A DNA stretch of 64,000 nucleotides from Niastella koreensis GR20-10. GTDB taxonomy: Bacteria; Bacteroidota; Bacteroidia; Chitinophagales; Chitinophagaceae. Positions 16,049 through 25,761 of this stretch are shown piece by piece. The notes below the pieces were generated by a model. It was not told the DNA's origin, made no database searches, and saw only the letters and a program-made list of their open reading frames with translations. The number at the start of each line of letters is the position of its first letter. Position 1 is the first letter of the stretch. The position numbers were made by a program, and so were the translations under genes. Where the stretch lies: positions 4,588,001-4,652,000 of the forward strand of contig NC_016609.1 of NCBI RefSeq assembly GCF_000246855.1, given 5' to 3'.

Positions 16049-18862
16049 TTACTGTCCCCCCTTCTTAACAATAAACTTATACTTACCAGATCCGAGTTTG
16101 AAGATCTGACGATTTTTTTCATAACCCAATACCTTGATCTCCTTGTGCAAATTCAGCGGTGAATTACTTTCCATGATATTTGCATTAGCCGGTACAGGCA
16201 GGTAAACAGTGGCTGTTGTATTAGCCGGGATCACGATTGTAAATACGTGGAATACATACTGATGATCCCACTCGGAATAAATTCTTCCGTAAGGTGAATT
16301 GAACGATACGCTACCCTTCTCCAATCCCATAATAGGCTCGGGATTGATGATGATGTTCTTGTAAGCTACTGAAGTATCTTCCTGGTGAATACCACCGGGC
16401 CCATCATAGAACCACTGCATCAGGTGTCCTAACATCAGGTGGTTGTTCGATTTATCCGGTAACGCTGCCCATGACTCAGTTAAGGCGGTAGCGCCCTTGG
16501 CTAACTGGTAACCATAACCCGGTACTTTATTGTCGCTGTTCATCTCATACACCGTTTGGGCGGAACCATTTTTTGTCAACGCATCCACCAAAAAGTGAAA
16601 GCCGATATCGCCCGCAGTGAGCGCGCTTTCGTTGGTAATGATATCTGTTTTCAATTGATCCAGTACAGCCGCTTTGTTGGCATCTTCAACCAGTCCTACC
16701 GCTAAAGGCATAGATTGCGCAGTCTGGCTGCCGGTTGAATATTTGTGTGAAGAAGCATCGTAGAATTTAGCGTTGAACGATTTTTTCACGTCTGCAGCGA
16801 GTGCCGCATATTGTGACACATCGGCTGATTTACCCATCAGCTTCGCCATTTTCGTCAACAGGTCGAGATCGTAATAATAGATGGCTGTTGCAGTCAATTC
16901 TTTAGGAGTTAACTGGGCAACACCGGGGGCTTGGGGTCCCAGGTCGTACCAGTCGCCGAGGCCGTATGACAAAATATTGCCACTGGCTTTTGATTTCAGG
17001 TAAGCTACATATTTAGTCATCATAGGCCATGCTTCCTGCATCACGGTTTTATCGCCATACCATTGATAGATCAGGTAAGGTAAGATCACAGAAGCGCTGC
17101 CCCACTCTGGTGAATCGCGGAAACCACCATCGAACAACACATACTCAGGCGCGATATCAGGCACCAGACCATCAGTGGTTTGGTCGGCCATCATATCGGC
17201 GATGATCTTTTTATACAAGCTGTAAATATCATAGTTGAAGTGGATCGATTCGCCCATAAGGTAGGTTTGTTCCAACCAACCCAGTTTTTCACGGTGCGGA
17301 CAGTCGGTCAATACGCTTTGCATATTGCTGCGAATGGCCCAGTCAATCAGCGTGCTGGCATCGTTCATCAGGTCTTCCCGGCTCTCGAACTTACCAATTT
17401 GGGCAGCCGAGTTACGGGTATGCAGCATTTTGATGTCCTTGATAACAGTAGTGAGTTTTTTACTCTTTATAGTATCGGGCGCTGCATAAGAAACTTCTGC
17501 ATAGCGAAAGCCATAATAAGAAAAGCGGGGTGTCCATTCTTCATCGCCGGTTCCTTTACAGGTATAGGTGTAGTAGTATGGTTTACCACTGGCCTTTTGG
17601 TTAACACGTTTTTCCTCGCCTAACAGTTCAGCAGGGAAAATGCGGATCACCTGTCCTTTTTGGCCACGCACTGTTATTTTAATGATGCCGCTGGCGTTCT
17701 GTCCAAAGTCGAACAATACGGTTGTATCACTGTTCTTTACACAACTTTGGGGGGCCATGGTAGCCATCACTTTTACCGGGGTACCGGTTTCAGCAACCAA
17801 CTTACCTGCAGGTGCTTTTACCACAGCGGCTGCTTTCCAGGCGCCGTCGCTAAAGGCAGCTTTATCCCAGCCATCCTGTTCCAGGGTAGCATTGTAGTCT
17901 TCACCCGCGTAGATGCTGGAGAAAGTAATGGGGCTTTGTGCTGTTTTCCAGCTGGCATCAGAGATCACTTCCGATTTGGTGCCATCTGCATACTCGATCA
18001 ACAGCTTCATGATCATCTTGGGATTACCATAAGCCAGCAGGGCTTTGCGGTAACGCTCGTTGGGGATGTTGTAGAACCCATTACCGAGCATAACACCGAT
18101 GGCGTTCTCACCATTGGCAACCTGGCTGGTTACATCCAGTACGTCGTATAATACGCGTTTGTCGTAGTTCGTCCAGCCGGGCGACATAAAATGATCGCCT
18201 ATTTTAACGCCATTGATGTGCAGTTCATATTGTCCTAACCCGGTAACGAAGGCAGTAGCTCTTTTAACGGGTTTGCTTACGGTAAATGATTTACGGAGCA
18301 AGGGCAATACGTGATTTCCGCTTACTACCGATTTGTAATCTTTGCTGGCGCCGGGCGCATGCACACCAGGTACATAGCGTTTGGCGGCATCCAGTTCATC
18401 ATAACCAATCCACTGGGCGTTGCTCCAGTCAGCAGGTTGCATTAAACCCATTGTAAACCTGGCGGTGTCCTTGCTGTAGTCAGAGAGCTGGCCCTGGTTG
18501 TCCCACACCATTACTTTCCAGTAATAGGTTTGGCCGGCCTTCAGCGCCGGGCCACCATAAGGTACCAGCTGCGATTGTTCGCTGCTTACCTCTTTGGAGT
18601 CCCAGATATTACCTGTGTTGAGAACGAGTTTTGACCAATCGTCAGCTACCAGAATGCGATATTTGGTTTGCATTATAGCCCGTGCAGTACTGGTTATTTC
18701 CCAGCTCAGGCGGGGCTGCGCCATTTCGAGGCCTGCAGGATTGGTCAGGTATTCAACACGCGGATTAACCACTACGGGCCGTATAGGCTGTTGAGGTTGA
18801 GCAAAACCGGGTACAGAACCAACCAACACTAAGAAAGAGGCTAACAGTGTACTTTTTTTCAT
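16049..18862 (-). CDS. Alpha-L-rhamnosidase, GH78
   Basis: Secreted enzyme releasing terminal L-rhamnose, 937 residues with a signal peptide (cleavage about residue 21, PGFAQ). The N-terminal PRVEYLTNPAGLE and RLSWEI, the lectin-like HINGVKIGDHFMSPGW segment and the catalytic-domain DCPHREKLGWLEQ (about 520-531, harbouring the general-acid region) are diagnostic of GH78. C-terminal region ends in beta-sandwich sequence. It would take the rhamnose-terminated products left after GH105 action and feed the rha operon 4 kb away on the same strand. Length is in the usual range; start is unambiguous because of the signal peptide. Confidence 0.93.
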   Translation of the reverse strand: MKKSTLLASFLVLVGSVPGFAQPQQPIRPVVVNPRVEYLTNPAGLEMAQPRLSWEITSTARAIMQTKYRILVADDWSKLVLNTGNIWDSKEVSSEQSQLVPYGGPALKAGQTYYWKVMVWDNQGQLSDYSKDTARFTMGLMQPADWSNAQWIGYDELDAAKRYVPGVHAPGASKDYKSVVSGNHVLPLLRKSFTVSKPVKRATAFVTGLGQYELHINGVKIGDHFMSPGWTNYDKRVLYDVLDVTSQVANGENAIGVMLGNGFYNIPNERYRKALLAYGNPKMIMKLLIEYADGTKSEVISDASWKTAQSPITFSSIYAGEDYNATLEQDGWDKAAFSDGAWKAAAVVKAPAGKLVAETGTPVKVMATMAPQSCVKNSDTTVLFDFGQNASGIIKITVRGQKGQVIRIFPAELLGEEKRVNQKASGKPYYYTYTCKGTGDEEWTPRFSYYGFRYAEVSYAAPDTIKSKKLTTVIKDIKMLHTRNSAAQIGKFESREDLMNDASTLIDWAIRSNMQSVLTDCPHREKLGWLEQTYLMGESIHFNYDIYSLYKKIIADMMADQTTDGLVPDIAPEYVLFDGGFRDSPEWGSASVILPYLIYQWYGDKTVMQEAWPMMTKYVAYLKSKASGNILSYGLGDWYDLGPQAPGVAQLTPKELTATAIYYYDLDLLTKMAKLMGKSADVSQYAALAADVKKSFNAKFYDASSHKYSTGSQTAQSMPLAVGLVEDANKAAVLDQLKTDIITNESALTAGDIGFHFLVDALTKNGSAQTVYEMNSDNKVPGYGYQLAKGATALTESWAALPDKSNNHLMLGHLMQWFYDGPGGIHQEDTSVAYKNIIINPEPIMGLEKGSVSFNSPYGRIYSEWDHQYVFHVFTIVIPANTTATVYLPVPANANIMESNSPLNLHKEIKVLGYEKNRQIFKLGSGKYKFIVKKGGQ

Positions 18863-19319
18863 GCCTTATAAGATATTGAATGGGTTTTGATTTAGGGAAA
18901 ACGATAATAGTTATCCATTATTATATAATAGAAAAACCAGCACCCGTAAAAACACGGATATGTTCGTCGTAATAATACCAGGGAGTTAGATAGTGAACTG
19001 ATTCACAAGGCGAGACAAGGTAATGATAAAATGGTTAATGGTCAATGGTTAGGGGCAATTATTTGAGGGCAGAGATGAAAACCGCTGTAAGCTATAAGCT
19101 GCAAGCAAATACAGGCTGAAAGCTGCAAGCTGCAAGTAAATACACGCTGAAAGCCGAAAGCCTAAAGGTAAAAGCAATTACAGGTCTGGTTATAGCTTTA
19201 GCCTTTCACCTTTTCGCTTTTACCCATTTTCTTTACTTCCTCATTTTTCTGTTTTTAATTTTTAATTTCTGTATTTCACTTCAATATTGGACATTCAATA
19301 TTCAACATTCAATATTGTC
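18863..19319. other. Intergenic region between acetylesterase and GH78, mostly repeats
   Basis: The right half (about 19020-19319) is built of phrase-like repeats: GCTGCAAGC/GAAAGC words, then TTTTTAATTTCT words, then ATTCAATATT words abutting the acetylesterase stop. The left part (18863-19000) is AT-rich and should contain the GH78 promoter, but no clean TAnnTTTG box is visible. No coding frame seen. Confidence 0.6.
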
Positions 19320-20654
19320 CTAGTTCCCATCTGGCTTCTCGGCCGTAACTGCGGCGCTTAAGGGCCAGTAGAATTTTGCTACCGGGTCCGGATGCGCCGG
19401 GTCGAAGGCGATCTTTTCTTTTATCAAATATTTCGCAATGGGCAGGTTGGCCGCCACTATGCCTTTTACTATACAACGCGCCAGTTCATACGCGCCATAA
19501 GGGTTGAAATGCGTATTATCCGCCAATGCTGTTTCCTGGTTGGGAAAGGTGTTGGCGGGATAATGTACAAATGCTTTCAGCGACCCTTCCACTCCCCAGG
19601 CTTCGTACAGGGTTTTACTCATAGCATTCAGATCGTTGAGCGCTACTTTTTCTTCTGCCGCCGTTTGGCGCATAGCTTCGGGATAATCGCCCAGGGTATT
19701 GATGATGTGCCCGCTTGAATCGAAATTGCGGCGATGCATAGAGGTAACCAGTACCGGCGTCATGCCTCTTTTGCGTGCCTCCCCTATCCATTCTTTTATG
19801 GTTTGTTTATACGTGGTAAACGGATCGAGGTGATTGCCGCCCGGCTTCTGATCATTATGGGTGAACTCTATAAAGAGATAATCTCCTGGTTTGGCCATGC
19901 TCCAGATTTTCTCCAGCCGTCGCTCATGCATAAATGCTTTCATAGTTTCACCCGATTCGGCATAATTGGCAATAGCCACATTACCGGGTTCAAAAAACCG
20001 GGGGATCATTTGTCCCCACGCGGCCCAGGGTTCGCGGTCCTGGTCAACTACGGTACTATTGCCGGCCAGAAAAACCGTGGTGGCTTTTTTATTTGGGGTT
20101 ATTTCTACCGCACATACTTTTGGCAATGAATCGTTGAATTCCAGCGTAAGCAGGTTGTCCCAATGGCGATACCCGAACTCGCGCGATTTCAATCTTACTT
20201 TACCGGTCTCTTTTTGTTGTGCATCACGGATGATGCTGTCCTTCACATGCACGGTAATTATTTTGGTTACCTGCTTTCCATTTCCGGTACGAATGTTTTC
20301 CAGCATCAACCGCCGGTTCTCCACACGCACGGTAGTGGCTGAAGTTCCTTTGGCATCACCCAACACCAGCTTTACATCATAATTGCCATCGGGTAATTGT
20401 ACCGAAAAATAAAAGGGTTTATTGCTGGTGATATAATCACCGGTTAACGCATTGCCACCGCGGTCAATGACTTCCACAGCAGATCCGGCTTCAAAGCCAT
20501 AACCTTTTTCTTTTGAAAAAATGCTGTTTGGCGTTATAGCAATATAACTATTAGCGGCCTTATCGGTACCGAAGTCAAATTTAAAACTGGTTGTTTGGGA
20601 AAATGTATTTACAAAAGTCGCGCTCAATAATAATGTGAGTCCTATCAGTTTCAT
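19320..20654 (-). CDS. Rhamnogalacturonan acetylesterase with N-terminal beta-sandwich domain
   Basis: Second predicted RG-I deacetylase, 444 residues, signal peptide cleaved near residue 20. Residues about 22-190 form a galactose-binding-like domain starting FKFDFGTDKAANSY, often found at the N terminus of CE12-type esterases. The SGNH domain follows: FLAGNSTVVDQDREPW (Ser200), YAESGETM, EFTHNDQ, and DNTHFNPYGAYELA with the catalytic Asp/His near residue 385. Unlike the first esterase (5755-6558) it has the extra domain, so the two probably bind different substrates. It lies between GH78 and the second GH105, all on the minus strand. Confidence 0.88.
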   Translation of the reverse strand: MKLIGLTLLLSATFVNTFSQTTSFKFDFGTDKAANSYIAITPNSIFSKEKGYGFEAGSAVEVIDRGGNALTGDYITSNKPFYFSVQLPDGNYDVKLVLGDAKGTSATTVRVENRRLMLENIRTGNGKQVTKIITVHVKDSIIRDAQQKETGKVRLKSREFGYRHWDNLLTLEFNDSLPKVCAVEITPNKKATTVFLAGNSTVVDQDREPWAAWGQMIPRFFEPGNVAIANYAESGETMKAFMHERRLEKIWSMAKPGDYLFIEFTHNDQKPGGNHLDPFTTYKQTIKEWIGEARKRGMTPVLVTSMHRRNFDSSGHIINTLGDYPEAMRQTAAEEKVALNDLNAMSKTLYEAWGVEGSLKAFVHYPANTFPNQETALADNTHFNPYGAYELARCIVKGIVAANLPIAKYLIKEKIAFDPAHPDPVAKFYWPLSAAVTAEKPDGN

Positions 20655-20738
20655 ATGTAGCAGGTTCGTAAGTTCTCAGGTTATTGGGTTATTAAGTTCT
20701 TAACCTATGAACCTAATAACTTACTAACCTAATAACGG
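20655..20738. repeat. Phrase-like intergenic repeats (AACCTAATAAC words)
   Basis: GGTTATTGGGTTATTAAGTT and the complementary AACCTATGAACCTAATAAC words face each other and can fold into a long hairpin between the second GH105 and acetylesterase genes. A related set (ACTTACGAACTCATGAACTT) lies at 22090-22200. Confidence 0.75.
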
Positions 20739-22082
20739 TTATTTTACGTATTGTAATGAACTGTCGTTTATCTTAAATGCATCTCCCTTTATCAATCGCA
20801 ACATTTCTGCACCGGCTAACAATACAGGTCCATAGCCGTGAGCGGCGTACACATTTACCGGGCGATGATAATAGAATGCAGGATCGAATCCCATGCCCGT
20901 GCCAACACAAACACCTTCTACCTGCCCTTTGTCATTTACCTTGGTGGTAACGGCGTTCCAGGCCAGCATGGCCATGGGCGCAAAGGCTTTTGCGTTCAGC
21001 CAGCCTTTGTTACAGGCATGGGCAATGCAGTAAGCGTAAATGGCAGTAGCCGAGGTTTCCAGGTACGAATCTTCGCGGTTCAGCAATTGATGCCAGAACC
21101 CGGAACCTGATTGATACGACGCCAGGCCTTTTGCATGCGCCTGTAATTGCTGCAATACAAACGGGCGACCGGGATGATTGGCCGGTAACACATCCAACAA
21201 TTCAACCATAGCCATAATAGCCCAGCCATTGGCGCGGCCCCAGTAAAACATGGGGTGCGGGTTCATTTCCTGTACCCAGCCATGCATGTACAAACCTCTT
21301 TCTTTATCGAACATGCGCCGGGTAAATTGTTTTATCTGTTTTACCGCATCATCAAAATAACTTGTTTTACCCGTGAGCGCGCCCATTTGGGCCAGCGCGG
21401 GTATGCCCATATACAGGTCATCTAACCACAAGGTATTTTTCTGTGGACGGTTGCGGGCCAGCGTCCCATCGGGCAAACGAAATTCTTTTGTGCTGATGTA
21501 ATTGATGTAATTATCAATCTGCGGACGCAGATCATTGTTCAGTCCACTGCGGGTAGCCTTGATCATAGCAGCGCATACGGCGCCGGCATCATCCAGGGCA
21601 TGTGGGTCTACAGGTTGGCGAAAAACATAATTGCCTTTTAAGGTACCATCGGCCACTTTCTTTTTTATGGCAGGCACCCACTTGGCAATAAACGACAGGC
21701 GTTGTTTTACATAATCGCTGTATTTGGTATCGCCGCTGGTTTCGGCCGCCAGCAGCATGCCACTGTAAGTTACCCCCCATTCGTAAGCAGTGAGCCGGAA
21801 ATCACCGGGTTTTATACCATAGGCCGTATCAAATTGAGAGGCATCGGTTACCACCTGCCCTGTTTGCCGGTTTATCATTTGCGCCGGGGTAACAGCATCC
21901 AGGTACGTAAATACTTTATCCAACACCTTTTTTATGTCGGTCTCGCTCATGGCGCCATATGGAACGGGGTAATCGGGTTGTAACAGGTGCAGTGGCGAAT
22001 TAACGTCGTTACCGGGTTTTACCTGGGAAAAAATTTGGGATGCTGTCAGTAATGCGATTAATGTGAAATTTATCTTCTTCAT
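20739..22082 (-). CDS. GH105 unsaturated glucuronyl/galacturonyl hydrolase, second copy
   Basis: Exported 447-residue (alpha/alpha)6-barrel hydrolase with a signal peptide (cleavage about residue 20, QIFSQ). NTLWLDDLYMGIPALAQMG carries the candidate catalytic aspartates (221/222), and MFYWGRANGWAIMAMVELLD and ETSATAIYAYCIA are typical of GH105. It is 70 residues longer than the first GH105 (1714-2847), with an extra N-terminal segment, and the two are clearly divergent. It would remove unsaturated uronates from a distinct set of pectic oligosaccharides. It is the most upstream of the GH105, esterase, GH78 run. Confidence 0.88.
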   Translation of the reverse strand: MKKINFTLIALLTASQIFSQVKPGNDVNSPLHLLQPDYPVPYGAMSETDIKKVLDKVFTYLDAVTPAQMINRQTGQVVTDASQFDTAYGIKPGDFRLTAYEWGVTYSGMLLAAETSGDTKYSDYVKQRLSFIAKWVPAIKKKVADGTLKGNYVFRQPVDPHALDDAGAVCAAMIKATRSGLNNDLRPQIDNYINYISTKEFRLPDGTLARNRPQKNTLWLDDLYMGIPALAQMGALTGKTSYFDDAVKQIKQFTRRMFDKERGLYMHGWVQEMNPHPMFYWGRANGWAIMAMVELLDVLPANHPGRPFVLQQLQAHAKGLASYQSGSGFWHQLLNREDSYLETSATAIYAYCIAHACNKGWLNAKAFAPMAMLAWNAVTTKVNDKGQVEGVCVGTGMGFDPAFYYHRPVNVYAAHGYGPVLLAGAEMLRLIKGDAFKINDSSLQYVK

Positions 22083-22818
22083 ATGGCCCTCTTGGTTCGT
22101 TAGTTATTTGGTTCATAAGTAATTTAGTTCTCCATAAAGAACCTGCAACCTAATGTTATACAACTTACGAACTCATGAACTTATAAACTAAAAAACTAAT
22201 TACAATCCTGTTCTATCCTGTTGTTTTTCAATAAAAAAACCGCTTCCGTAGAAACGGAGCGGTATTTCTCAATTGTTAAAACATAGATCACAACTGTATG
22301 ATCTAGCGAGATTCGCTTATATAGAAAGCAATGCGATTAATGACATTGGTCAATTTTTGTGAAACAGTAAAAAGTATTGGCACTGCCCGATCGGGCATAA
22401 CCCTGCGGCTTGGCACACACAGAAAACAGGAATAAAATAGTCCGGGAGAAAAATTTCTTTTTCATATGTCTATGGCTGTCAATGGCAGCCCTAAGCAAGT
22501 ACTTATCAGAAGGGAAGAATTAGCAATCGTTTATCACCAGTACAGGTTTAGGGATATACTTTAGGTTTAGCATGCTAACATAATCAAGAAATTCCACAAA
22601 AGTAAATCGACCGGCTACTTTTTGGTAAGTGTGCTGTTTTAGGGTGAAAGCGTGTTAAATTCAGGGATAAATGTGCTGTCTCCGGGTTTACGCCGGTATT
22701 GCCGTTGACTTTGTTAGGACTTTGTTCGGATTCTCTTCGGAAATGTTCGGGTCGCCATAGGGCGGGTCCGAGCTTACCTGCCAAAGAACTGAGAACCTGA
22801 AACATTGAACATTCAACT
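22083..22818. other. Long intergenic region downstream of rhaB
   Basis: This 736-base gap holds, left to right, phrase-like repeats (22090-22205), a minus-strand terminator (22231-22263), a stretch with no feature I can name, and 22600-22800. The last part has words such as TTTGTTAGGACTTTGTTCGG and a 73-codon minus-strand frame (22584-22805) with no recognisable protein features. The last part may be a decayed gene or a long rhaB 3' untranslated region. Confidence 0.5.
22231..22263 (-). terminator. Intrinsic terminator of the rha operon
   Basis: Read on the minus strand, ACCGCTCCGT (22254-22263) pairs with ACGGAAGCGGT with a one-base bulge and a short loop, followed by a run of seven T. It is the first good terminator downstream of rhaB, 550 bases after its stop. 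Confidence 0.75.
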
Positions 22819-24207
22819 TTAAACTTTAGATAGCGAATAGGCTTTTAATTCAATGAGATCTGAAGATGGATTGGTTTTGTTCCAGGCTGAATGTACGGCT
22901 AATGCGGCACCCATGGCCGATGCCTGGGCCATAGAAGCAGCATACACCTCGTGTTTAGGAAATGCATTGGCCAGTAAATTCATGTACAAGGGGTTCTTGC
23001 TGAAACCGCCATCCACAAAGATCTTTTTAACCGGACTGTTATGCAATACCAGGTTCAGCGAGGCCACCTGTTGCGTCATAAGATCGGCCATAAACCGGTG
23101 ATAGGCGGCTTCGTAACTGGCAAAGCTGTTGAGATCGCGGGCGCCAAATGCACTCTCCTGCACCATGGCAGACTTTGCAGCCTTGCTATCGGTTCCGGCC
23201 CCGGCGGTTATCGCGTCACCAGATAACAGCTCGGGATTAAATGCAACAGTTTTATAATAACCGGGGGATACATTGAAATGGGCGGCCAGCCGTTTTGTTT
23301 GCTGCTCGTGTTCATACCCCGCAAACAGACGCGATGCCTTGATGGGTTTGCCCCGGTATTCCATATAACACAAACAGTCCTGCTGCAGCTCTTCATACGT
23401 TAACCGGGTTTGGTTGAACGGGTTCAATGCAATGCACCAGGTACCGGTTGATAACAATACAAACGGTTCGGTAAAGTGAAAAAGGTAAGGGATCAGCGCG
23501 GCAGAACTATCGTGCAGGCCTACCCCGGTCAACAGGGCCTGGCCCTGAAACTGGGAGTGCATCAACTGGTCGCTCGGGAAAATGTTCGCCAGTTTTTCGT
23601 TGATGGCCTCGCGGTAGATCCATTCGTGGTAATGATTCTGTGGAAAGTTCCATAAACCGGTATGACAGCCAATGCTGGTGATATCGCTGTACGCACGGCC
23701 GGTTACCAGGAAGCTCATGTATTGCGGTAAATGCAAGGAGTAGTGAATGCGTTCGAATAGCTCGGGTTTGGTGTATTTCAGGCGGTATAACTGCATGCCT
23801 GAATTGAGGTTACCCAACACCGGTGAAGCGGTATAAATGGAGAAAGTTATTTCGCCGCCATATTTCTGGTAGAACCCTTCCTGCAGCCCGGCAGGATACG
23901 GTTTCAGGTAATTGTACAATGGGGCCGCTGCTTTTCCTTCTTTATCAATATGAACAAAGCTGGCGCCATAAGTACTGAAGTTCAGGGCACGCACCTGGAA
24001 GCGTGCATCGTTAAACACATCCTGTAAACAGGCCCGCACCCAGTTGGTAAGGGCAGTCAGGTCCTCACAGGCATCTCCATCTTCATCGGTTATTTCTGCA
24101 AACTGTTCGCTTTTCTCCAGTACTATGTTGTACTGCTCATCAAACAGGAATAACTTTTTATTGGTTTTTCCAATATCGAAAATCGCTATAACAGGAATTC
24201 TACTCAT
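22819..24207 (-). CDS. rhaB: L-rhamnulokinase-like FGGY carbohydrate kinase
   Basis: Cytosolic kinase that would phosphorylate L-rhamnulose to L-rhamnulose 1-phosphate with ATP. It has 462 residues: the N-terminal phosphate-binding segment FDIGKTNKKLFLFD, the middle YLKPYPAG and SIGCHTGLW segments, LLSTGTWCIALNPF, and the C-terminal FGGY-type IFVDGGFSKNPLYMNLLANAF. It is the last gene of the rhaT-rhaEW-rhaM-rhaI-rhaB series, which makes rhamnulose the most likely substrate; by sequence alone fuculose or xylulose would be possible. It is separated from rhaI by a 114-base gap with a strong hairpin. Confidence 0.88.
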   Translation of the reverse strand: MSRIPVIAIFDIGKTNKKLFLFDEQYNIVLEKSEQFAEITDEDGDACEDLTALTNWVRACLQDVFNDARFQVRALNFSTYGASFVHIDKEGKAAAPLYNYLKPYPAGLQEGFYQKYGGEITFSIYTASPVLGNLNSGMQLYRLKYTKPELFERIHYSLHLPQYMSFLVTGRAYSDITSIGCHTGLWNFPQNHYHEWIYREAINEKLANIFPSDQLMHSQFQGQALLTGVGLHDSSAALIPYLFHFTEPFVLLSTGTWCIALNPFNQTRLTYEELQQDCLCYMEYRGKPIKASRLFAGYEHEQQTKRLAAHFNVSPGYYKTVAFNPELLSGDAITAGAGTDSKAAKSAMVQESAFGARDLNSFASYEAAYHRFMADLMTQQVASLNLVLHNSPVKKIFVDGGFSKNPLYMNLLANAFPKHEVYAASMAQASAMGAALAVHSAWNKTNPSSDLIELKAYSLSKV

Positions 24208-24272
24208 TAGGCGGCAATTTCACTCACTTGTTCGTTCGGTAATTCAGTGGGGCGGTTACCGGGTACCGGTTA

Positions 24273-24301
24273 CCAGTTCTCCCGCAAAGCGGGATAACTG
24301 G
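24273..24301. other. Intercistronic hairpin between rhaI and rhaB
   Basis: CCAGTT-c-TCCCGC (24273-24285), loop AAA, GCGGGA-t-AACTGG (24289-24301): a 12-bp stem with one C/T mismatch. It is embedded in repeated GGTTACCAGTT/AACTGGTAACTGG words. No U-tract follows, so it more likely protects or pauses the mRNA than ends it. Confidence 0.7.
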
Positions 24302-24321
24302 CAACTGGTAACTGGCTACTT

Positions 24322-25596
24322 TTATAATCCGGTAGCTACAGTCTTTTGACCGCGCTCTTTTATTAAGTTCTCTCTTACTTTCAGGTTACGGTACAACTGT
24401 AATGGTTGTAAGGCTGCGCCGGCACGCAGGCGGGCTTCTGCTACCAGGGCGCGTACATCGGTACGGTAAGCCTGTTGCAGAATTTCCTGTGCTTTGGCTA
24501 CATCACTCACCTCCTGGGCAGCCTGTAATGTTTTGGTATCAACCAGCAACGCCTGTGCATAAGCGATCTTGATGGCTTCTATTGATTGCAGCAGGTCTTC
24601 CAGCGGATCTTTTACGTTGTGCGATGCATCGATCATCCAACCCAGGTCGGTAGCATGTTGCATACCGCGGGCATCCATACCTTCTACCAGTTCATTAAAG
24701 ATCAGGAACAGCTGGTAAGGATTGATGCTGCCTACGGTGAGGTCATCATCGCCGTATTTTGAATCGTTGAAGTGGAAACCACCCAGTTTGCCTTCGCTCA
24801 GCAGCAGGGCAACGATCTGCTCAATGTTGGCATTGGGCAAATGGTGGCCAAGATCAACCAGCGTATACGCTTTGGGGCCCAGTTTGCTGGCATACAGGAG
24901 TGATTGGCCCCAGTCGCCTACCGTCATTGAGTAGAAGTTGGGTTCAAATGCTTTGTATTCAACAAACATTTTAAAGTTATCGGGCAGCGCTACATAAATT
25001 TCGTGCAGGCTTTCGAGCGTGCGTTGAAATGCCTTGCGGAAGTTCAACTGGCCGGGGAAGCAGCTGCCATCAGATAACCAAACCGTGATAGAGTCTGAGC
25101 CCAGTTCTACTCCGTGTTTTATTACTTCAATATTATGATCGATGGCCTGTTTGCGGGTTGCTTTATCTACGTGTTGCAGGGAGCCGAATTTGTAGCTGAG
25201 CTTTTGATCGGGCTGATCCTGGAAAGTGTTGGAGTTTACCGCATCGAAGCGTAAACCATGCTGGGCAGCCAGGGCTTTTATAGCTTTGGCGTCTTTTGGA
25301 ATATCCCAGGGAATGTGCAGGGAAATAGCACCGCCACTCTTGTTGAGTGAGTGCAATAAACCCACGTCTTCGATCTTTTCTTCAATGGTGCGGGGTTCGC
25401 CACCACCTGAGAAACGGCCAAAACGGGTACCGCCGGTACCTAATGCCCAGCTGGGAATGGCAATCTGAAAGTCGACCAGTTTTTTAAGAATACCTTCTAA
25501 ACCGGCAACACCTTCGGCGGCAAATTCAAAGCGGCGTTTATGATCTTTAAGGAGGCTATTATTGTGCTCGTCTATTTTATACTTATCGATCTGCAT
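24322..25596 (-). CDS. rhaI: L-rhamnose isomerase (TIM-barrel, RhaI type)
   Basis: Cytosolic metal-dependent isomerase converting L-rhamnose to L-rhamnulose, 424 residues. The ATG at 25596 is chosen; the two codons before it (25602) begin with TTG. The sequence fits the Pseudomonas-type L-rhamnose isomerase branch of the xylose isomerase-like barrel, with likely metal ligands in MFVEYKAFEP, VDLGHHLPN, GGFHFNDSKYGDDDL and WMIDASHNVKDPLEDL. It has no similarity to the E. coli RhaA length or motifs that I can see. It sits between rhaM and rhaB in the rha operon. Confidence 0.9.
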   Translation of the reverse strand: MQIDKYKIDEHNNSLLKDHKRRFEFAAEGVAGLEGILKKLVDFQIAIPSWALGTGGTRFGRFSGGGEPRTIEEKIEDVGLLHSLNKSGGAISLHIPWDIPKDAKAIKALAAQHGLRFDAVNSNTFQDQPDQKLSYKFGSLQHVDKATRKQAIDHNIEVIKHGVELGSDSITVWLSDGSCFPGQLNFRKAFQRTLESLHEIYVALPDNFKMFVEYKAFEPNFYSMTVGDWGQSLLYASKLGPKAYTLVDLGHHLPNANIEQIVALLLSEGKLGGFHFNDSKYGDDDLTVGSINPYQLFLIFNELVEGMDARGMQHATDLGWMIDASHNVKDPLEDLLQSIEAIKIAYAQALLVDTKTLQAAQEVSDVAKAQEILQQAYRTDVRALVAEARLRAGAALQPLQLYRNLKVRENLIKERGQKTVATGL

Positions 25597-25684
25597 ACGC
25601 AATCGTTTTTAAGATGTGTGATTGAAAATATGAATCATTTGTACATTTAAGATACTTAGGTGATTTCTGATTTTTAGATTTAGT

Positions 25685-25732
25685 GATTTTGAGATCTGTT
25701 TTGAACCAGGCATCGCGGCAAATCTCAAAATC
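25685..25732. other. Intercistronic inverted repeat between rhaM and rhaI
   Basis: Perfect 11-base arms GATTTTGAGAT (25685-25695) and ATCTCAAAATC (25722-25732) enclose 26 bases. Further partial copies of CCGAAATCTCAAAATT follow at 25740-25757. The element is part of the phrase-like repeat family. Confidence 0.7.
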
Positions 25733-25761
25733 CCGAAATTCCGAAATCTCAAAATTTCTTC

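Noticed and set aside
22584-22805. 73-codon minus-strand frame downstream of rhaB
   Set aside because: No promoter, no recognisable features, low-complexity neighbourhood; kept only as a possible remnant.
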